Assembly: GCA_007713595.1 (NCBI GenBank)
Contig: VMRY01000003.1
Location: 372,001-436,000, forward strand
Direction: 5' to 3'
Source: Sedimenticola thiotaurini
GTDB lineage: Bacteria > Pseudomonadota > Gammaproteobacteria > Chromatiales > Chromatiaceae
DNA length: 64,000 nt
Part shown: piece by piece, positions 46,901 to 56,071 of the stretch
Position numbering within the stretch: the first letter of the stretch is position 1
Layout of the letters: every line of letters starts with the position of its first letter
Program-made: the position numbers and the translations under genes
The notes under the pieces: generated by a model
What the model saw: only the letters and a program-made list of their open reading frames with translations
The model's database searches: none
What the model was told of the DNA's origin: nothing

Positions 46901-47079
46901 GCCTCCTCCACATCTTCTGCGCTGGCACCGGGATAGGCGACGGTGATCTGAAGCTGCTGGGCGGCAAAGTCAGGAAAGGTTTCACGCTGTAATCCTGGCA
47001 GTGCTGAGAGGCCCAGGACCGCCAGGAACAGCATCAGCAGGTTGCCAGCGGTTGGATGCCGGGCAAAAAAGGCGATCAT
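43957..47079 (-). CDS. RND efflux transporter permease subunit
   Basis: 1040 residues, the usual length of the HAE1/AcrB-type family. Twelve transmembrane helices are predicted in two sets, each with a large periplasmic loop. The proton-relay aspartates lie in TM4 (GLLMDDAIVIAENI). YPGASAEDVEEAICQRLEDAI is the standard porter-domain start. It forms a tripartite pump with the adaptor next to it and an outer-membrane channel not present here. The start overlaps the adaptor stop by 4 bases. Confidence 0.96.
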   Translation of the reverse strand: MIAFFARHPTAGNLLMLFLAVLGLSALPGLQRETFPDFAAQQLQITVAYPGASAEDVEEAICQRLEDAIDGVSDVAEMQCEAREGVSISVVEMVEGGDIARFMDDVKSEVDAINSFPEETELPVIKELGRTSNVVAIAITGPMSTNDLKAFAEQSKNRLQRLPQVSQVEVNGFSDHQLRIEVPARALRQYGISMSDVANSVKRQGIDLPAGSLETADHDMLIRFTDLRRTPEELANLIVVSANSGAEIRLGDIATIQDRFELDEEKILFNGERAALLQVIKTKQQDTLRVMDAISHFIDSELRPTAPQGVAFHITQDRSSIVRDRLSLLLKNGGQGLILVFLVMWLFFQGRFAFWVAMGLPISFLGGLFFMSILGLTINMITMVALLIATGLLMDDAIVIAENIATKLRNGKGAMQAAIEGSSQVSPGVISSFLTTVSVFGPLAFLSGNMGKVLQFIPMVLLLVLAVSLIEAFLILPHHLAHSLKHHEQESSRFRQAFDARLIHFRDNTVGHLVDWAIHQRYWFVGIIIALFMLSIGMLVGGKLKFQSFPDIEGDIIEARILLPQGTPLSRTEMVVGQITDAIKVMDDHFSPMQPDNSRLVRNIQVRFNSNLDANETGPHLATITVDLLTAEARNGTLDDFINFWRETVGEIPDLVALNFKEPTIGPGGIPLELRLTGPDLNQLKQASTELQSWLGRYRGAFDLSDNLRPGKPELRLRLRDGALSLGLDASTIASQLRAAFYGTTASEIQVGAEAYEIDIRLAATDRTTLTDLEAFRITTANGDQVPLNTVAVIQNSRGFSRIQRVNGVRTVTIQGDLDTRLANAREIINHTRANFLPELLSRYPGIEVAVEGESKESAKTGQSMLRGFGIGLVGIFILLSFQFRSYVEPLVVMSIIPLALIGVIWGHLLMGLSLTMPGIIGFTSLAGIVVNDSILLVEFLKLRVKEGHHIIEAAKMASRDRFRAVLLTSITTIAGLVPLLLEKSMQAQVLIPLAVSIVFGLLTTTLLVLLLVPALFSILHDLGVSTTAKELAILEGEEA

Positions 47080-48428
47080 AGCGCGGGGCCTCCGGTGGCG
47101 GCGTTCACCAGCTGATCCTGACTGGCTGGATCAGGCACGGGTTTCAGCAGCATGCCCTCCACCGCAGGGATAAGATCAGAGACGATGACCTGCTCACCCG
47201 GTTTGAGTGCCTTGTTGATAGTGACATATTCTGCCTGCTGCATAATCGGCTGTACTGTTCTGATCTCTAGACGTTGTTCCTTATTCACAACATAGAGCCT
47301 GTTTTCATGCAGTGCGGCACGGGGTATGACCAAGCTGTCAGGCTGTGGTTTTCCGGCAATGACAACCTGAACAAACAGCCCCTTAACCAGCGGCGGCCGC
47401 TTTCCTGGAATCACATTGGCATAGGGTTTATCCACTTCGACAATCACGCCGACGGTGCGTGTCTTGGGGTCAAGCGTGTCGCTCAGACGGGCAAAGCGGG
47501 CATCCCAGCTGGCGATTACACCATTCTCCTGCAGAGTTGCCTGGGCCGTGAGGCCAATCTCCTGCTGGGTTTCAGCGGGATTCAGATTGAGTATATCGAT
47601 GGTGCGGTTGGAGCTGAGCAGGTTACTCATCTGGTTGATCGGTATCTGAACCTCAATCTCTGCACGGTCGAGATCATCGGCGATAACCAGAACACTGCCT
47701 TCCCTGACGTATTGATCCTGCTCGAAATTCACTTCCGCAATACGACTGGTAAAGGGGAGGCGTATCTCTGTGTGAGCCAGGTTGCGCTGTGCGGTAGCCA
47801 GGGTGGCATTGTGGCGGGCCAGTTGTGCCTCGAGCAGGGCCTTCTGACTGGGGAACAGGTTCAGCGTATTTATCTGCCCCTGGACACTCTGTTTCTGACT
47901 CAGCAGTGAACGCTCCTGACTCTCCAGATCAGACCGGCTGATACCACCTTTGCCGACCAACTGGCGTTTGCGCTCCAGCTCTTTCTGATTGAGTACCAGT
48001 GCGGCCTGCTCAATCTTCAGGGAGGCCTGTGTGTTCACTGCCTTCGCTTGCAGTTCATCAAGCTGAGCCCGGGTTGCCTGAATATCGGCCTCTGCCTGGG
48101 CAATGGCGAGCTCATAATCGGCTGGATCAATCTTCAGGATCAGTGTCCCGGACTCGAGGATAGCGCCTTTTTGCAGCCTGGGATGTTTCTGGGCAATCTT
48201 TCCCTTTATCTCGGCAACGGCATCCCATGTGCGGCTTGGTCTGACCGTGCCATGGCCGGTTGCCTTTGGAATGACCGTCAGTTGGGGTACCTCAATCACC
48301 CGGACCAGGGTTGCCTGCTCCTGTCGCTCCTCCTGAACAGGGGGGAGGCTGTTTTTTTTCAGCACAATCAGGCCGGCGATGCCGATGATCACAGGGATGA
48401 GGATGACCCACTTTCGAGTTGTGGCCAT
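47076..48428 (-). CDS. RND efflux periplasmic adaptor (membrane fusion protein)
   Basis: 450 residues with an N-terminal membrane helix (about 9-26), two lipoyl-type halves split by a coiled-coil hairpin (about 100-200, rich in glutamine and leucine) and a beta-barrel domain. It links the inner-membrane RND permease to an outer-membrane TolC-like channel. GGAG lies 9 bases ahead of the ATG. Upstream gene of the pump operon, divergent from the MerR gene over 351 bases that carry an FNR-like site. Confidence 0.94.
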   Translation of the reverse strand: MATTRKWVILIPVIIGIAGLIVLKKNSLPPVQEERQEQATLVRVIEVPQLTVIPKATGHGTVRPSRTWDAVAEIKGKIAQKHPRLQKGAILESGTLILKIDPADYELAIAQAEADIQATRAQLDELQAKAVNTQASLKIEQAALVLNQKELERKRQLVGKGGISRSDLESQERSLLSQKQSVQGQINTLNLFPSQKALLEAQLARHNATLATAQRNLAHTEIRLPFTSRIAEVNFEQDQYVREGSVLVIADDLDRAEIEVQIPINQMSNLLSSNRTIDILNLNPAETQQEIGLTAQATLQENGVIASWDARFARLSDTLDPKTRTVGVIVEVDKPYANVIPGKRPPLVKGLFVQVVIAGKPQPDSLVIPRAALHENRLYVVNKEQRLEIRTVQPIMQQAEYVTINKALKPGEQVIVSDLIPAVEGMLLKPVPDPASQDQLVNAATGGPAL

Positions 48429-48596
48429 AGTTAAGGGCTCCGGTAACGAGAGGAAGTTGTTATTTGGTCACCTCTGATGCCGATATCACAGAGAGGTTCC
48501 TTTATTAGACTAAGGTTGAGTGTAAGGGATAGATTGAATGAAGTGCGATGCGATATATCAAAAACCGCCACAGGATTTCAGGGGTACATTGATTTA

Positions 48597-48610
48597 TTGA
48601 TATTAGTCAA
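48597..48610. promoter_or_regulatory. FNR-like site in the efflux/merR divergent region
   Basis: TTGAT-ATTA-GTCAA matches TTGAT-N4-ATCAA at 9 of 10 positions. The distance is about 170 bases to each of the flanking starts. Single sites of this quality occur by chance, so support is modest. Confidence 0.4.
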
Positions 48611-48701
48611 AGATTAATTTGCATGGGTGCGAATGACTTCCATTCCAGGTGAGCGTGATTAAAAAGATCTATAAGAACGGTTGATGCAGGGTTAAATTGA
48701 G

Positions 48702-48732
48702 TTGACCTTGCAGGTGGTTTAGGCCTTAGAGT
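48702..48732 (+). promoter_or_regulatory. Candidate MerR-type promoter with a 19-bp spacer
   Basis: TTGACC (48702-48707) and TAGAGT (48727-48732) are spaced 19 bp apart, the over-long spacing that MerR-family activators correct by DNA distortion. An imperfect dyad of the type GACCTTGC...AGAGTC spans the spacer. It is about 48 bases before merR and would be autoregulatory. The -10 is a poor match. Confidence 0.45.
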
Positions 48733-48779
48733 CGAATTATTACAGAGTCTTTAAGGTAAAGATTTCTACAAGGAGTTAC

Positions 48780-49187
48780 ATGGACGAGGTATTGACAATC
48801 GGTCAGCTTGCCAGACAGGCTGGAATGGGTGTCTCAGCTATTCGCTTTTATGAACAGAAGGGGCTGATAGAGGGGCCTCCACGAAATAAGTCAGGCTACC
48901 GGCTCTATTCGCCGAAAATGGTGGAGAAAGTCAGGTTCATCAAGAACTGCCGGGATCTGGGGTTCTCCCTGCGTACCATTGCCGATCTGCTGAAACTCTG
49001 TTTCACAAATAACGAGGCTGTTGATTGCGCCAGCGTGCAGGCGCGTATCAAAAAACAGCATGACGCGATCCAAAAGCAGTATGAGGTCTTGAATCAACAG
49101 CGTGAGAAGCTGGAGCAGCTGCTTGCGGCATGTCCTGTGGAAAACGATTCAGAGCAGTGTACGTTCATACAGGTGATGCTCGACTAG
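48780..49187 (+). CDS. MerR-family transcriptional regulator
   Basis: 135 residues. The N-terminal winged helix LTIGQLARQAGMGVSAIRFYEQKGLI and the wing SGYRLYSPKMV are typical; a dimerisation coiled coil follows (about 78-115) and a short C-terminal part with cysteines in CPVENDSEQC that might bind a metal or sense redox state. AAGGAG lies 4 bases ahead of the ATG. It is divergent from the RND pump operon and could control it, but the inducer is unknown. Confidence 0.9.
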   Translation: MDEVLTIGQLARQAGMGVSAIRFYEQKGLIEGPPRNKSGYRLYSPKMVEKVRFIKNCRDLGFSLRTIADLLKLCFTNNEAVDCASVQARIKKQHDAIQKQYEVLNQQREKLEQLLAACPVENDSEQCTFIQVMLD

Positions 49188-49227
49188 AGATAAACTGCAT
49201 CTCACTTAGATTAAAGCCGCTTGGGAG

Positions 49228-50739
49228 ATGAACTACTCCTCCCTGGCCAGGATGCGTCAGAGTGGTAACATGGAAACAGAGGCATCAATCGCGATAAATC
49301 CAGTCTGGAACAGGCTGTTCATTGCCAGCAGAAAAAACTTCACGCTTGTCCTATTCTCTATCTTGCTCTGTAGCCTGATTTATTACCTGTTGGGGCTTCT
49401 GAGTTTTCATTACAGCTCTCAGGTGCACGGTGTCCCTGCAATCTGGCTGCCATCCGGCCTGGCGCTGTTTATGGTCCTCCTGGGTGGCTATCGATTTGTC
49501 CTTGTGCCCCTGTTGGGCATGACCCTGCTGGTTATTCAGCAGCAGTATCCTTTACCCTTGGCGCTGGGTGCTGTTGCAGGTGCCACACTGGAATCTTTTT
49601 TGCCGGTCCTGCTGCTAAGAATGCTGGGATTTGAGCCGAGATTAGAGCGAATCCGGGATGTGATGCTGTTTGTGGCTTTTGGCACAGTGCTGGGGCCGCT
49701 GTTGGCGGCTTCGGCTGGTGTTCTTGGACTGAGTTTTTACGCACCTCCTGACCTCCTGTCATGGTCCGACTCCTGGCTCGCCTGGTGGCTCGCCGGCAGT
49801 GTGGGTTGCCTCGTGCTGGCTGGCCTTCTGTTGGTTTGGGCGACCTCTATTTCAGATGGAGTTACGGCAAGATGTCGTTTGTTTCTGTTTTCACTGCTTA
49901 GCGGTGTTGCCCTGGCCAGCATGCTCAGTCTGTTCGATGCAGCGGCCGGTCGACTCAGTCTGATCCAGTTCGCCGTGGTTCCGCTGGTTGTAATTGCCGC
50001 TACTTACTGCGGGCGTCAGGGTTCTGTGTTGCTTGGGGCTGGGGCCTTGGCGGCCCTGCTGGTCACTATGCAATATGTCTCGCCTGGGGCACAGGGATTG
50101 TCAGGGCACAGTCTCATGACGCTTAATCTGGCCTTAATTTGGGTGGCATCTTTCACTGGTCTGGTGGTGGCATCTGCCTACTCTGAGCGTGGTGCGGGGG
50201 CTTTGTATGCATACCAGGCGAAGCACGATGGGCTCACCCGTCTGATTAACCGGCCGACCTTTGAGCGTCGGCTGGAGCGCGCCATAGTGTCAGCACGGCA
50301 GGCTGGTAGGAGTCAGGTCCATGCACTGATGTTTATTGATCTGGATGATTTTAAACGGGTCAACGATCAGTTCGGTCATGCCACGGGTGATCTGGTTTTG
50401 CGAAAGCTCGCGGAATTGCTTGAATCGCAGGTACGTAACCGGGACACGGTTGCGCGCTTGGGTGGTGATGAGTTCGTCGTATTGTTGGAAAACTGCTCGC
50501 GCGACAGCTCCCGGCAGATGGCGGTGCGTATAGGATCCAAAGTCAGGGGGCTGTTGATACCCGTCGGGACAGCGAACTGTCAGGTGACCGCCAGTATCGG
50601 TGTGGTGCCTATTGGCGCCGATACTGGCGGGCTTGATTCAATCCTTTCTGCCGCTGATGAGGCTCATTACAGAGCCAAAAGCGGTGGAAAGAATCAGGTT
50701 CACTACGGCTATTCGGAAGGTGTCAGTGAGGAGTGCTGA
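49228..50739 (+). CDS. MASE1-GGDEF diguanylate cyclase
   Basis: 503 residues. The first 315 residues form the MASE1 membrane sensor, with about eight to ten helices and the signature VPAIWLPSGLALFM, followed by a GGDEF domain (about 330-490) with intact ARLGGDEFVVLLE. It would make cyclic-di-GMP in response to a membrane-sensed signal. Start is uncertain: ATG at 49228 gives the full frame, but ATGs at 49252 and 49270 also fit and none has a strong site. Convergent with topA, with 4 bases between stops. Confidence 0.9.
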   Translation: MNYSSLARMRQSGNMETEASIAINPVWNRLFIASRKNFTLVLFSILLCSLIYYLLGLLSFHYSSQVHGVPAIWLPSGLALFMVLLGGYRFVLVPLLGMTLLVIQQQYPLPLALGAVAGATLESFLPVLLLRMLGFEPRLERIRDVMLFVAFGTVLGPLLAASAGVLGLSFYAPPDLLSWSDSWLAWWLAGSVGCLVLAGLLLVWATSISDGVTARCRLFLFSLLSGVALASMLSLFDAAAGRLSLIQFAVVPLVVIAATYCGRQGSVLLGAGALAALLVTMQYVSPGAQGLSGHSLMTLNLALIWVASFTGLVVASAYSERGAGALYAYQAKHDGLTRLINRPTFERRLERAIVSARQAGRSQVHALMFIDLDDFKRVNDQFGHATGDLVLRKLAELLESQVRNRDTVARLGGDEFVVLLENCSRDSSRQMAVRIGSKVRGLLIPVGTANCQVTASIGVVPIGADTGGLDSILSAADEAHYRAKSGGKNQVHYGYSEGVSEEC

Positions 50740-50743
50740 CGGG

Positions 50744-53023
50744 TTACTCCTCCTCTACCGGTTCAGCGAATGAGCACTCCTTCTGCGGACAGACCTTTTC
50801 GGTCCCTTTCCGCTTGGTCGTCTTGATTGTGAGAACAGGCCAGCCACAGCTTGGACAGGGTTCTGCAATCGGCTCATTCCATGTTGCGTAGTCACAATCC
50901 GGATAGGTTGAGCAGGAGTAGAATATCTTGCCCCGGCGGGACTTCCGCTTCATCAGTGTGCCTTTGGCACATTTTGGGCAGTCGACGCCCGTGTCTTCCG
51001 GCTTTTCCAACGGTTCGATATGACGGCATGTCGGGTAGCCGGTACAGCCTATGAATTTGCCGTATTTTCCGCGCTTGATAACCAGGTCAGAGTTACATTC
51101 CGGGCATTTTCTACCCTCGACAATCTCTGGCTCATCCTGCTCTTTCTTATCGCCGTTGATGTCCCGGGTGTAATCACACTCTGGATAATTGGTACAGCCG
51201 ATGAAACGTCCGTGGCGCCCGAGTCGGATAGAGAGCGGCTTGCCGCAGGTCGGACAGGCTTCTTCCAGCGCCTCATGGGTCACATCGCTGCGCTTGACGT
51301 TTTCTTCGGTGTGATCAATGCGCTGTTTGAAGGGCGTCCAGAACTGCCTTAGCAGAGGAATCCACTCCTCCTCACCGCGGGAGATGGCGTCCAGTTCATC
51401 TTCCAGTTTGGCGGTGAAATCATAATCCACGTATTGGGTGAAATACTGGGTCAGGAACTTTTTCACTACCCGGCCGACGTCCGTAGGATAGAAGCGTTTC
51501 TTATCCAGCTGAACGTATTCCCGGTCCTGCAGGGTTGAGATGATCGATGCATAGGTGGAGGGGCGACCGATACCATGCTCCTCCAGTGACTTGACCAGGC
51601 TCGCCTCGCTATAGCGGGGTGGGGGTTCGGTGAAGTGCTGCTCTGGGCGTATCTTGCTCAGCGTGATCTGCTCGCCTTCAATCAGCGGTGGCAGTATTTT
51701 TTCATCGCTGTCCCCCTTCTTGGCATCATCCACACTTTCCATATAGACCGCCATGAAGCCGGGATTGGCGACAGTGGAGCCGTTGGCCCGGAAATTATTA
51801 CCTTCTCCACAGGAGAGATCAGCCGCCACAGTATCGATAGTGGCATGGATCATCTGGCAGGCAATGGTGCGTTTCCAGATCAATTCGTAAAGCCGATGCT
51901 GATCCTTGGTCAAATGCGCTTTCAGTTCGTCGGGCATGCGCAGGATTGAGGTGGTACGTATTGCTTCGTGCGCCTCCTGGGCGTTCTTTGACTTGGTCTT
52001 GAACAGCCTGGGCTGCTTGGGGAGCTGGTCGGCGCCGTATTGCTGCTCAATGAAGGTGCGCAGTTCCGCTACCGCATCTTCTGACAGGTTGACAGAATCA
52101 GTACGCATATAGGTGATCAGGCCCGTGGCACCGCTTCCGGTGTCGATACCCTCATACAGCTGCTGCGCGGTGCGCATGGTTCTTTGTGCAGTGAAACCCA
52201 GCTTGCGTGAGGCCTCCTGCTGCAGTGTCGAGGTGGTAAACGGCGCTGCTGGATTGCGCTTGCGCTGTTTTTTCTGAACTTTCTCTACCGTCAATAGGCC
52301 GTTGGCCTTCTCCAGCAGTAACTGCTCAGCCGCTGTGGCCGTGTCACTGTTGTTGATGTCGAACTGATCCAGCTTGTCGCCCTGGTAGCGCGTCAGTTTG
52401 GCCGTGAATGGCTGTTCTTCCTTGAGCAGGTCGGCCTCGATGGTCCAGTATTCACGGGCTATAAATGCCTCAATCTCCTCTTCGCGCTCGACGATCATGC
52501 GCAACGCCGGACTCTGTACCCGACCGGCAGAGAGGCCGCGGCGTATCTTCTTCCAGAGTAGGGGGGAGAGATTGAAGCCCACCAGGTAATCCAGCGCCCG
52601 CCGTGCCTGCTGGGCATTGACCAGATCCATGGAGAGGTCCCGAGGTTTGGTTACCGCCTCCTGCAGGGCCTTTTTGGTGATCTCGTTGAATACAACGCGC
52701 TGTACTTCTTTGTCTTTCAGGAGTTTGCGGTTCTTCAGCAACTCGTAGAGATGCCATGAAATCGCTTCTCCTTCGCGATCCGGGTCAGTGGCCAGGATCA
52801 GGGTATCGGACTTCTTGAGTGCCTTTGCGATGGCCTGTACATGCCGGTCATTGCGTTCAATAACCTGGTATTTCATGCTGAAGTCGTTGGCTGGGTCAAC
52901 GGCACCTTCTTTCGGTACCAGGTCCCTGACATGGCCATAGGAGGCCAGGACCTCGTATTCAGAGCCCAGGTATTTTTTAATTGTCTTACACTTGGCAGGT
53001 GATTCTACAATAACCAGCTTCAT
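50744..53023 (-). CDS. topA: DNA topoisomerase I
   Basis: 759 residues. The N-terminal Toprim domain holds EGEAISWH, the active-site tyrosine lies in GLITYMRTDS, and the C-terminus carries four zinc-ribbon modules, each with a CPxC-type start and a CTN/CTG/CST..C close (the first is CPTCGKPL). The enzyme relaxes negative supercoils. The length and four zinc modules are usual for gammaproteobacteria. Last gene of a minus-strand group LysM-dprA-smg-topA. Confidence 0.97.
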   Translation of the reverse strand: MKLVIVESPAKCKTIKKYLGSEYEVLASYGHVRDLVPKEGAVDPANDFSMKYQVIERNDRHVQAIAKALKKSDTLILATDPDREGEAISWHLYELLKNRKLLKDKEVQRVVFNEITKKALQEAVTKPRDLSMDLVNAQQARRALDYLVGFNLSPLLWKKIRRGLSAGRVQSPALRMIVEREEEIEAFIAREYWTIEADLLKEEQPFTAKLTRYQGDKLDQFDINNSDTATAAEQLLLEKANGLLTVEKVQKKQRKRNPAAPFTTSTLQQEASRKLGFTAQRTMRTAQQLYEGIDTGSGATGLITYMRTDSVNLSEDAVAELRTFIEQQYGADQLPKQPRLFKTKSKNAQEAHEAIRTTSILRMPDELKAHLTKDQHRLYELIWKRTIACQMIHATIDTVAADLSCGEGNNFRANGSTVANPGFMAVYMESVDDAKKGDSDEKILPPLIEGEQITLSKIRPEQHFTEPPPRYSEASLVKSLEEHGIGRPSTYASIISTLQDREYVQLDKKRFYPTDVGRVVKKFLTQYFTQYVDYDFTAKLEDELDAISRGEEEWIPLLRQFWTPFKQRIDHTEENVKRSDVTHEALEEACPTCGKPLSIRLGRHGRFIGCTNYPECDYTRDINGDKKEQDEPEIVEGRKCPECNSDLVIKRGKYGKFIGCTGYPTCRHIEPLEKPEDTGVDCPKCAKGTLMKRKSRRGKIFYSCSTYPDCDYATWNEPIAEPCPSCGWPVLTIKTTKRKGTEKVCPQKECSFAEPVEEE

Positions 53024-53141
53024 TGGATTTGTTCAGTAAGTTGTTAGCTAAATTTATCAGTACGGGCAGCGCATTATCTGTCCGCTATGGTTTCAAGCAA
53101 TCGGTGTGTATGTGCGCCGATTACCCCGTTTATGGGGGGTA

Positions 53142-53618
53142 TCAGTGCAGATAGGCAGGGATGTCGTTGTACACTAACTCTTCCATCTGTGCAAAAGCGG
53201 TCTCCTGACCTGGCTGATTTATCAACACCATCAATACGACCCACTTGAGCTCTTCAACGCCAATAGTGGGCGTGCCAAGCGCAATCGCGCGATCAATAAC
53301 CAGCTCCCGGCCTGCTGGATTGAGTATGCTGTTCTGCTCCAGAAACAGCAGCAGCCCCCGCGAGTCAGTGTCAATGCGCCGTTGCTCCTCACCTGTATAG
53401 ATGCGGGTTGAGCCTTGTGGGTGATGTTGAAAATGCTCTGGAGTCTGGCGCAAAGCCAGTTCATCCATCCACTGAAAGGCCTTGTTGACCTCCTGCTCAG
53501 GGAATCCGGCCTGGATCAACTCTTCATGGATCTGGCTCTGATCAGAAACAGGGTCCTGATCGTTATCCATGTAGTTCTCATAGAGGTATATGAGGATGTC
53601 GACGACGTTTTCGTTCAT
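53142..53618 (-). CDS. smg: Smg family protein (DUF494)
   Basis: 158 residues of DUF494: VVDILIYLYENYMD at the start and a conserved C-terminal GVEELKWVVLMVLINQPGQE. The family is soluble, helical, of unknown function and usually sits between dprA and topA, as here. AAGGA lies 6 bases ahead of the ATG. Confidence 0.95.
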   Translation of the reverse strand: MNENVVDILIYLYENYMDNDQDPVSDQSQIHEELIQAGFPEQEVNKAFQWMDELALRQTPEHFQHHPQGSTRIYTGEEQRRIDTDSRGLLLFLEQNSILNPAGRELVIDRAIALGTPTIGVEELKWVVLMVLINQPGQETAFAQMEELVYNDIPAYLH

Positions 53619-53684
53619 GCTGCGTCCTTCACTTGTCTTGCCAGTAAATGTCGGTAAAAACCGAGAAAATCTATAAAACTTTGG

Positions 53685-54866
53685 CTATTTGGCGCTCATC
53701 TTTCCGGCTCGACAATAGCGTCCGCCAGGCGCAGCTGAGACGAAACCCTCAAGCTCAAGTAGCAGAAGCATGGAGGAAACCGCGTCTGCGGTCAATCCGC
53801 TGCGCTGAATGAGCAGGTCAATCGGGGTTGGGTCGTAGTCCAGTGCAGCCATTAATTGCTCGTAATCCTGGTCCCATTGGCGCGGTGAATCGACCAGTTC
53901 AGTCTCACCTTTTCGGGGTGCTCTGAGTACTGTACCCAGTAAGGGGGCGAGCTCTTCGAGTATATCGCCGGCGGTCTCGACCAGCTTGGCTCCTTGCCGG
54001 ATCAGGGTATGACAACCCCGGGCCAGCGGATTATGTATCGAGCCAGGGATGGCGAAGACCTCGCGCCCTTGCTCTGTAGCCAGCCTGGCGGTGATCAGCG
54101 ACCCACTTTTCTGTGCCGCCTCTACCACCAGTGTGCCAAGGCTGAGACCGCTTATAATACGATTTCGCCGGGGAAAGTTGGACGGTATGGGCGGTGTTCC
54201 TGGCGGTAGTTCGGAGATCAGTGCTCCCTGTTCGGCAATCTGGTGTGCCAGGTTGCGATGCTTGGCGGGATAGACCCGGTCAAGGCCGGTACCGGTTACG
54301 GCGATGGTTGGGGTAGAGGTTTTCAATGCCCCCTGGTGGGCGGCTCCATCTATCCCGTCGGCCAGTCCGCTGGTGACCGAGAGACCGGCTTCAGAGAGAT
54401 AGCGGGCGAAATCGGTTGCTGTTTCACGGCCGCTGGCAGAGGGGTTGCGTGATCCAACGATTGCGATCTGTGGTGCGCTCAGAATATTCGGGTTGCCCTG
54501 AATAAAAAGCAGGGGTGGGGCATCTTCAATCTCTGCCAGAAGTGAAGGATAGCGGCTGTCCTGGGGTGTCAGCAGATGACGGTTTTCACCCTCCAGCCAG
54601 CGCAGATCGTCCTCGACTGGCTCCCAGGGGGGATTTCTAAGGTAGTCAACGGACGGCTGCTTGAGTCCTTTATGGGCGGGGTGCTGGTTGGTAAACAGCG
54701 GTCGTGGATCACCGCCGGTCAAACCCAGCAGTCGCCGTATGCCGCGACTGCCAAGTCCTGGCGCACGATTCAGGGCCAGCCAATAACGGAGGGTGGCAAC
54801 ATGTTCCTGGCAGTTCTCTTCCTTGATCTGCTGAGTGGCGATTTCACTCGCTTCCTGTTTTTGCAT
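53685..54866 (-). CDS. dprA: DNA-processing protein DprA
   Basis: 393 residues. The N-terminal SAM-like region includes LALNRAPGLGSRGIRRLLG, and the Rossmann-like DprA core includes IAIVGSRNPSASG, SGLADGIDGAAHQG and PRRNRIISGLS. A winged-helix C-terminus lies near residues 320-385. DprA loads RecA onto incoming single-stranded DNA in transformation. The start is the first ATG; a polyproline-like tail does not support an earlier one. Between the LysM gene and smg. Confidence 0.96.
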   Translation of the reverse strand: MQKQEASEIATQQIKEENCQEHVATLRYWLALNRAPGLGSRGIRRLLGLTGGDPRPLFTNQHPAHKGLKQPSVDYLRNPPWEPVEDDLRWLEGENRHLLTPQDSRYPSLLAEIEDAPPLLFIQGNPNILSAPQIAIVGSRNPSASGRETATDFARYLSEAGLSVTSGLADGIDGAAHQGALKTSTPTIAVTGTGLDRVYPAKHRNLAHQIAEQGALISELPPGTPPIPSNFPRRNRIISGLSLGTLVVEAAQKSGSLITARLATEQGREVFAIPGSIHNPLARGCHTLIRQGAKLVETAGDILEELAPLLGTVLRAPRKGETELVDSPRQWDQDYEQLMAALDYDPTPIDLLIQRSGLTADAVSSMLLLLELEGFVSAAPGGRYCRAGKMSAK

Positions 54867-54900
54867 CTGCCGCGCTGGGTAGCCCCCTCCGTTGTTGGCC

Positions 54901-55938
54901 TTATGGATTGTGAACCCGATCCTTTACATGGATGGCACGGGATGCGTCCATCACCAGGGCAAAACTAACCTTCTCGAAGGTGCGGAATACCATCAGGGTG
55001 CCGGCCTCTTCATCTGGCAGGGTCACCTTGTCCGTAGGATCCTTGGATACGATGTCGCGAATCGACTCGCCGCGATGGTCAATCGTGAGGACGCTACCCG
55101 GCTCAAGGCCGTCACGGGCACCCCGGTCCAGAACCACTACATTATATTGGCCAATCTGAGACACGCCATTCAGTACCGAGATGATGCTGCCGCTTACTTC
55201 ACGACTGGGAGCGGCTGGGTAAAACGCGTTGAGTGGGGTATCCTCTGCAACCGGCAGGAGGCGATCGCCTTTAACTGCCTCCAGCTCCATATTGGAGATG
55301 AGCAGGGTAGCGGGATCGCCGGTCTTCTGAAGCTCACTGCTGCTGATGTAGAGCGCCTCGTAACCCAAAACCTCACCAGTCTCGGCATCTTTGTAGGCAT
55401 CACCTGGTCGAACTACATCAAACGTTTTGTTGTCTCTGTTTTCGATGGCTCTGACATAGGCCCTGATGTCATTGCTTCCGAGGATGTGCTCATCAGCAAA
55501 GGCGACGATGTAAGGTGCGCTATCCAGGTCGTTTTGCTCCAGCACATAGGGTCGGGTGAGGAATTGGTGGATGGCGTCGATTGGAATCGCCGGGATCGCA
55601 CCACTGAGTTGGGTGGAGCGAACCTGAGGTGACAGTTTTACCAATGATCCACGCTCCAGCCCCAGGCGCGGCTGACCATTCACATAAGTCATTGTGATAA
55701 TATCGCCGGGGTAGATCAGGTGCGGATTGGCTATTTGCGGGTTAACATACCACACATCTGGCCAACGCCAGGGGTCCCGGAGGAAGCGACCTGATATATC
55801 CCAGAGGGTGTCTCCCTTGACCACCACATATCGATCTGGATGGTTGGGGTTGACGGCGACTGTATCGGCAGCCAGTGCTCCCCATGAGATGAGCAGGCCG
55901 AATATCAGGCAGGCGAGCTTGTTGCTAGACGTAAACAT
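54901..55938 (-). CDS. LysM peptidoglycan-binding protein
   Basis: 345 residues with a signal peptide (about 1-23, ending ALAADT), one LysM domain (about 32-85; YVVVKGDTLWDISGRFLRDPWRWPDVWYVNP) and a long beta-rich C-terminal part. The type is common upstream of dprA in gammaproteobacteria, and the role is unknown. AAGG precedes the ATG. It is divergent from def, with about 130 bases between the two starts. Confidence 0.93.
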   Translation of the reverse strand: MFTSSNKLACLIFGLLISWGALAADTVAVNPNHPDRYVVVKGDTLWDISGRFLRDPWRWPDVWYVNPQIANPHLIYPGDIITMTYVNGQPRLGLERGSLVKLSPQVRSTQLSGAIPAIPIDAIHQFLTRPYVLEQNDLDSAPYIVAFADEHILGSNDIRAYVRAIENRDNKTFDVVRPGDAYKDAETGEVLGYEALYISSSELQKTGDPATLLISNMELEAVKGDRLLPVAEDTPLNAFYPAAPSREVSGSIISVLNGVSQIGQYNVVVLDRGARDGLEPGSVLTIDHRGESIRDIVSKDPTDKVTLPDEEAGTLMVFRTFEKVSFALVMDASRAIHVKDRVHNP

Positions 55939-56071
55939 GGCGATCCCTTTGCGTTGACTGTTTTATTCCGGGTTACCAGGAAATCTGGCCAGATTGACAG
56001 TCCAGAATCCTGTATCATCATAATGTTAGCGAATTATTTTAGCTTTGTACTATAGATTGACGGAAAACCCA

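Larger units (their letters stand above)
48429..48779. other. 351-bp divergent region between the RND operon and merR
   Basis: No reading frame of note. The region should hold the promoters of both the efflux operon and the MerR gene. It contains a possible FNR-like site at 48597-48610 and a MerR-type promoter near 48702-48732, both described separately. I see no other repeat or hairpin in it. Confidence 0.6.
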
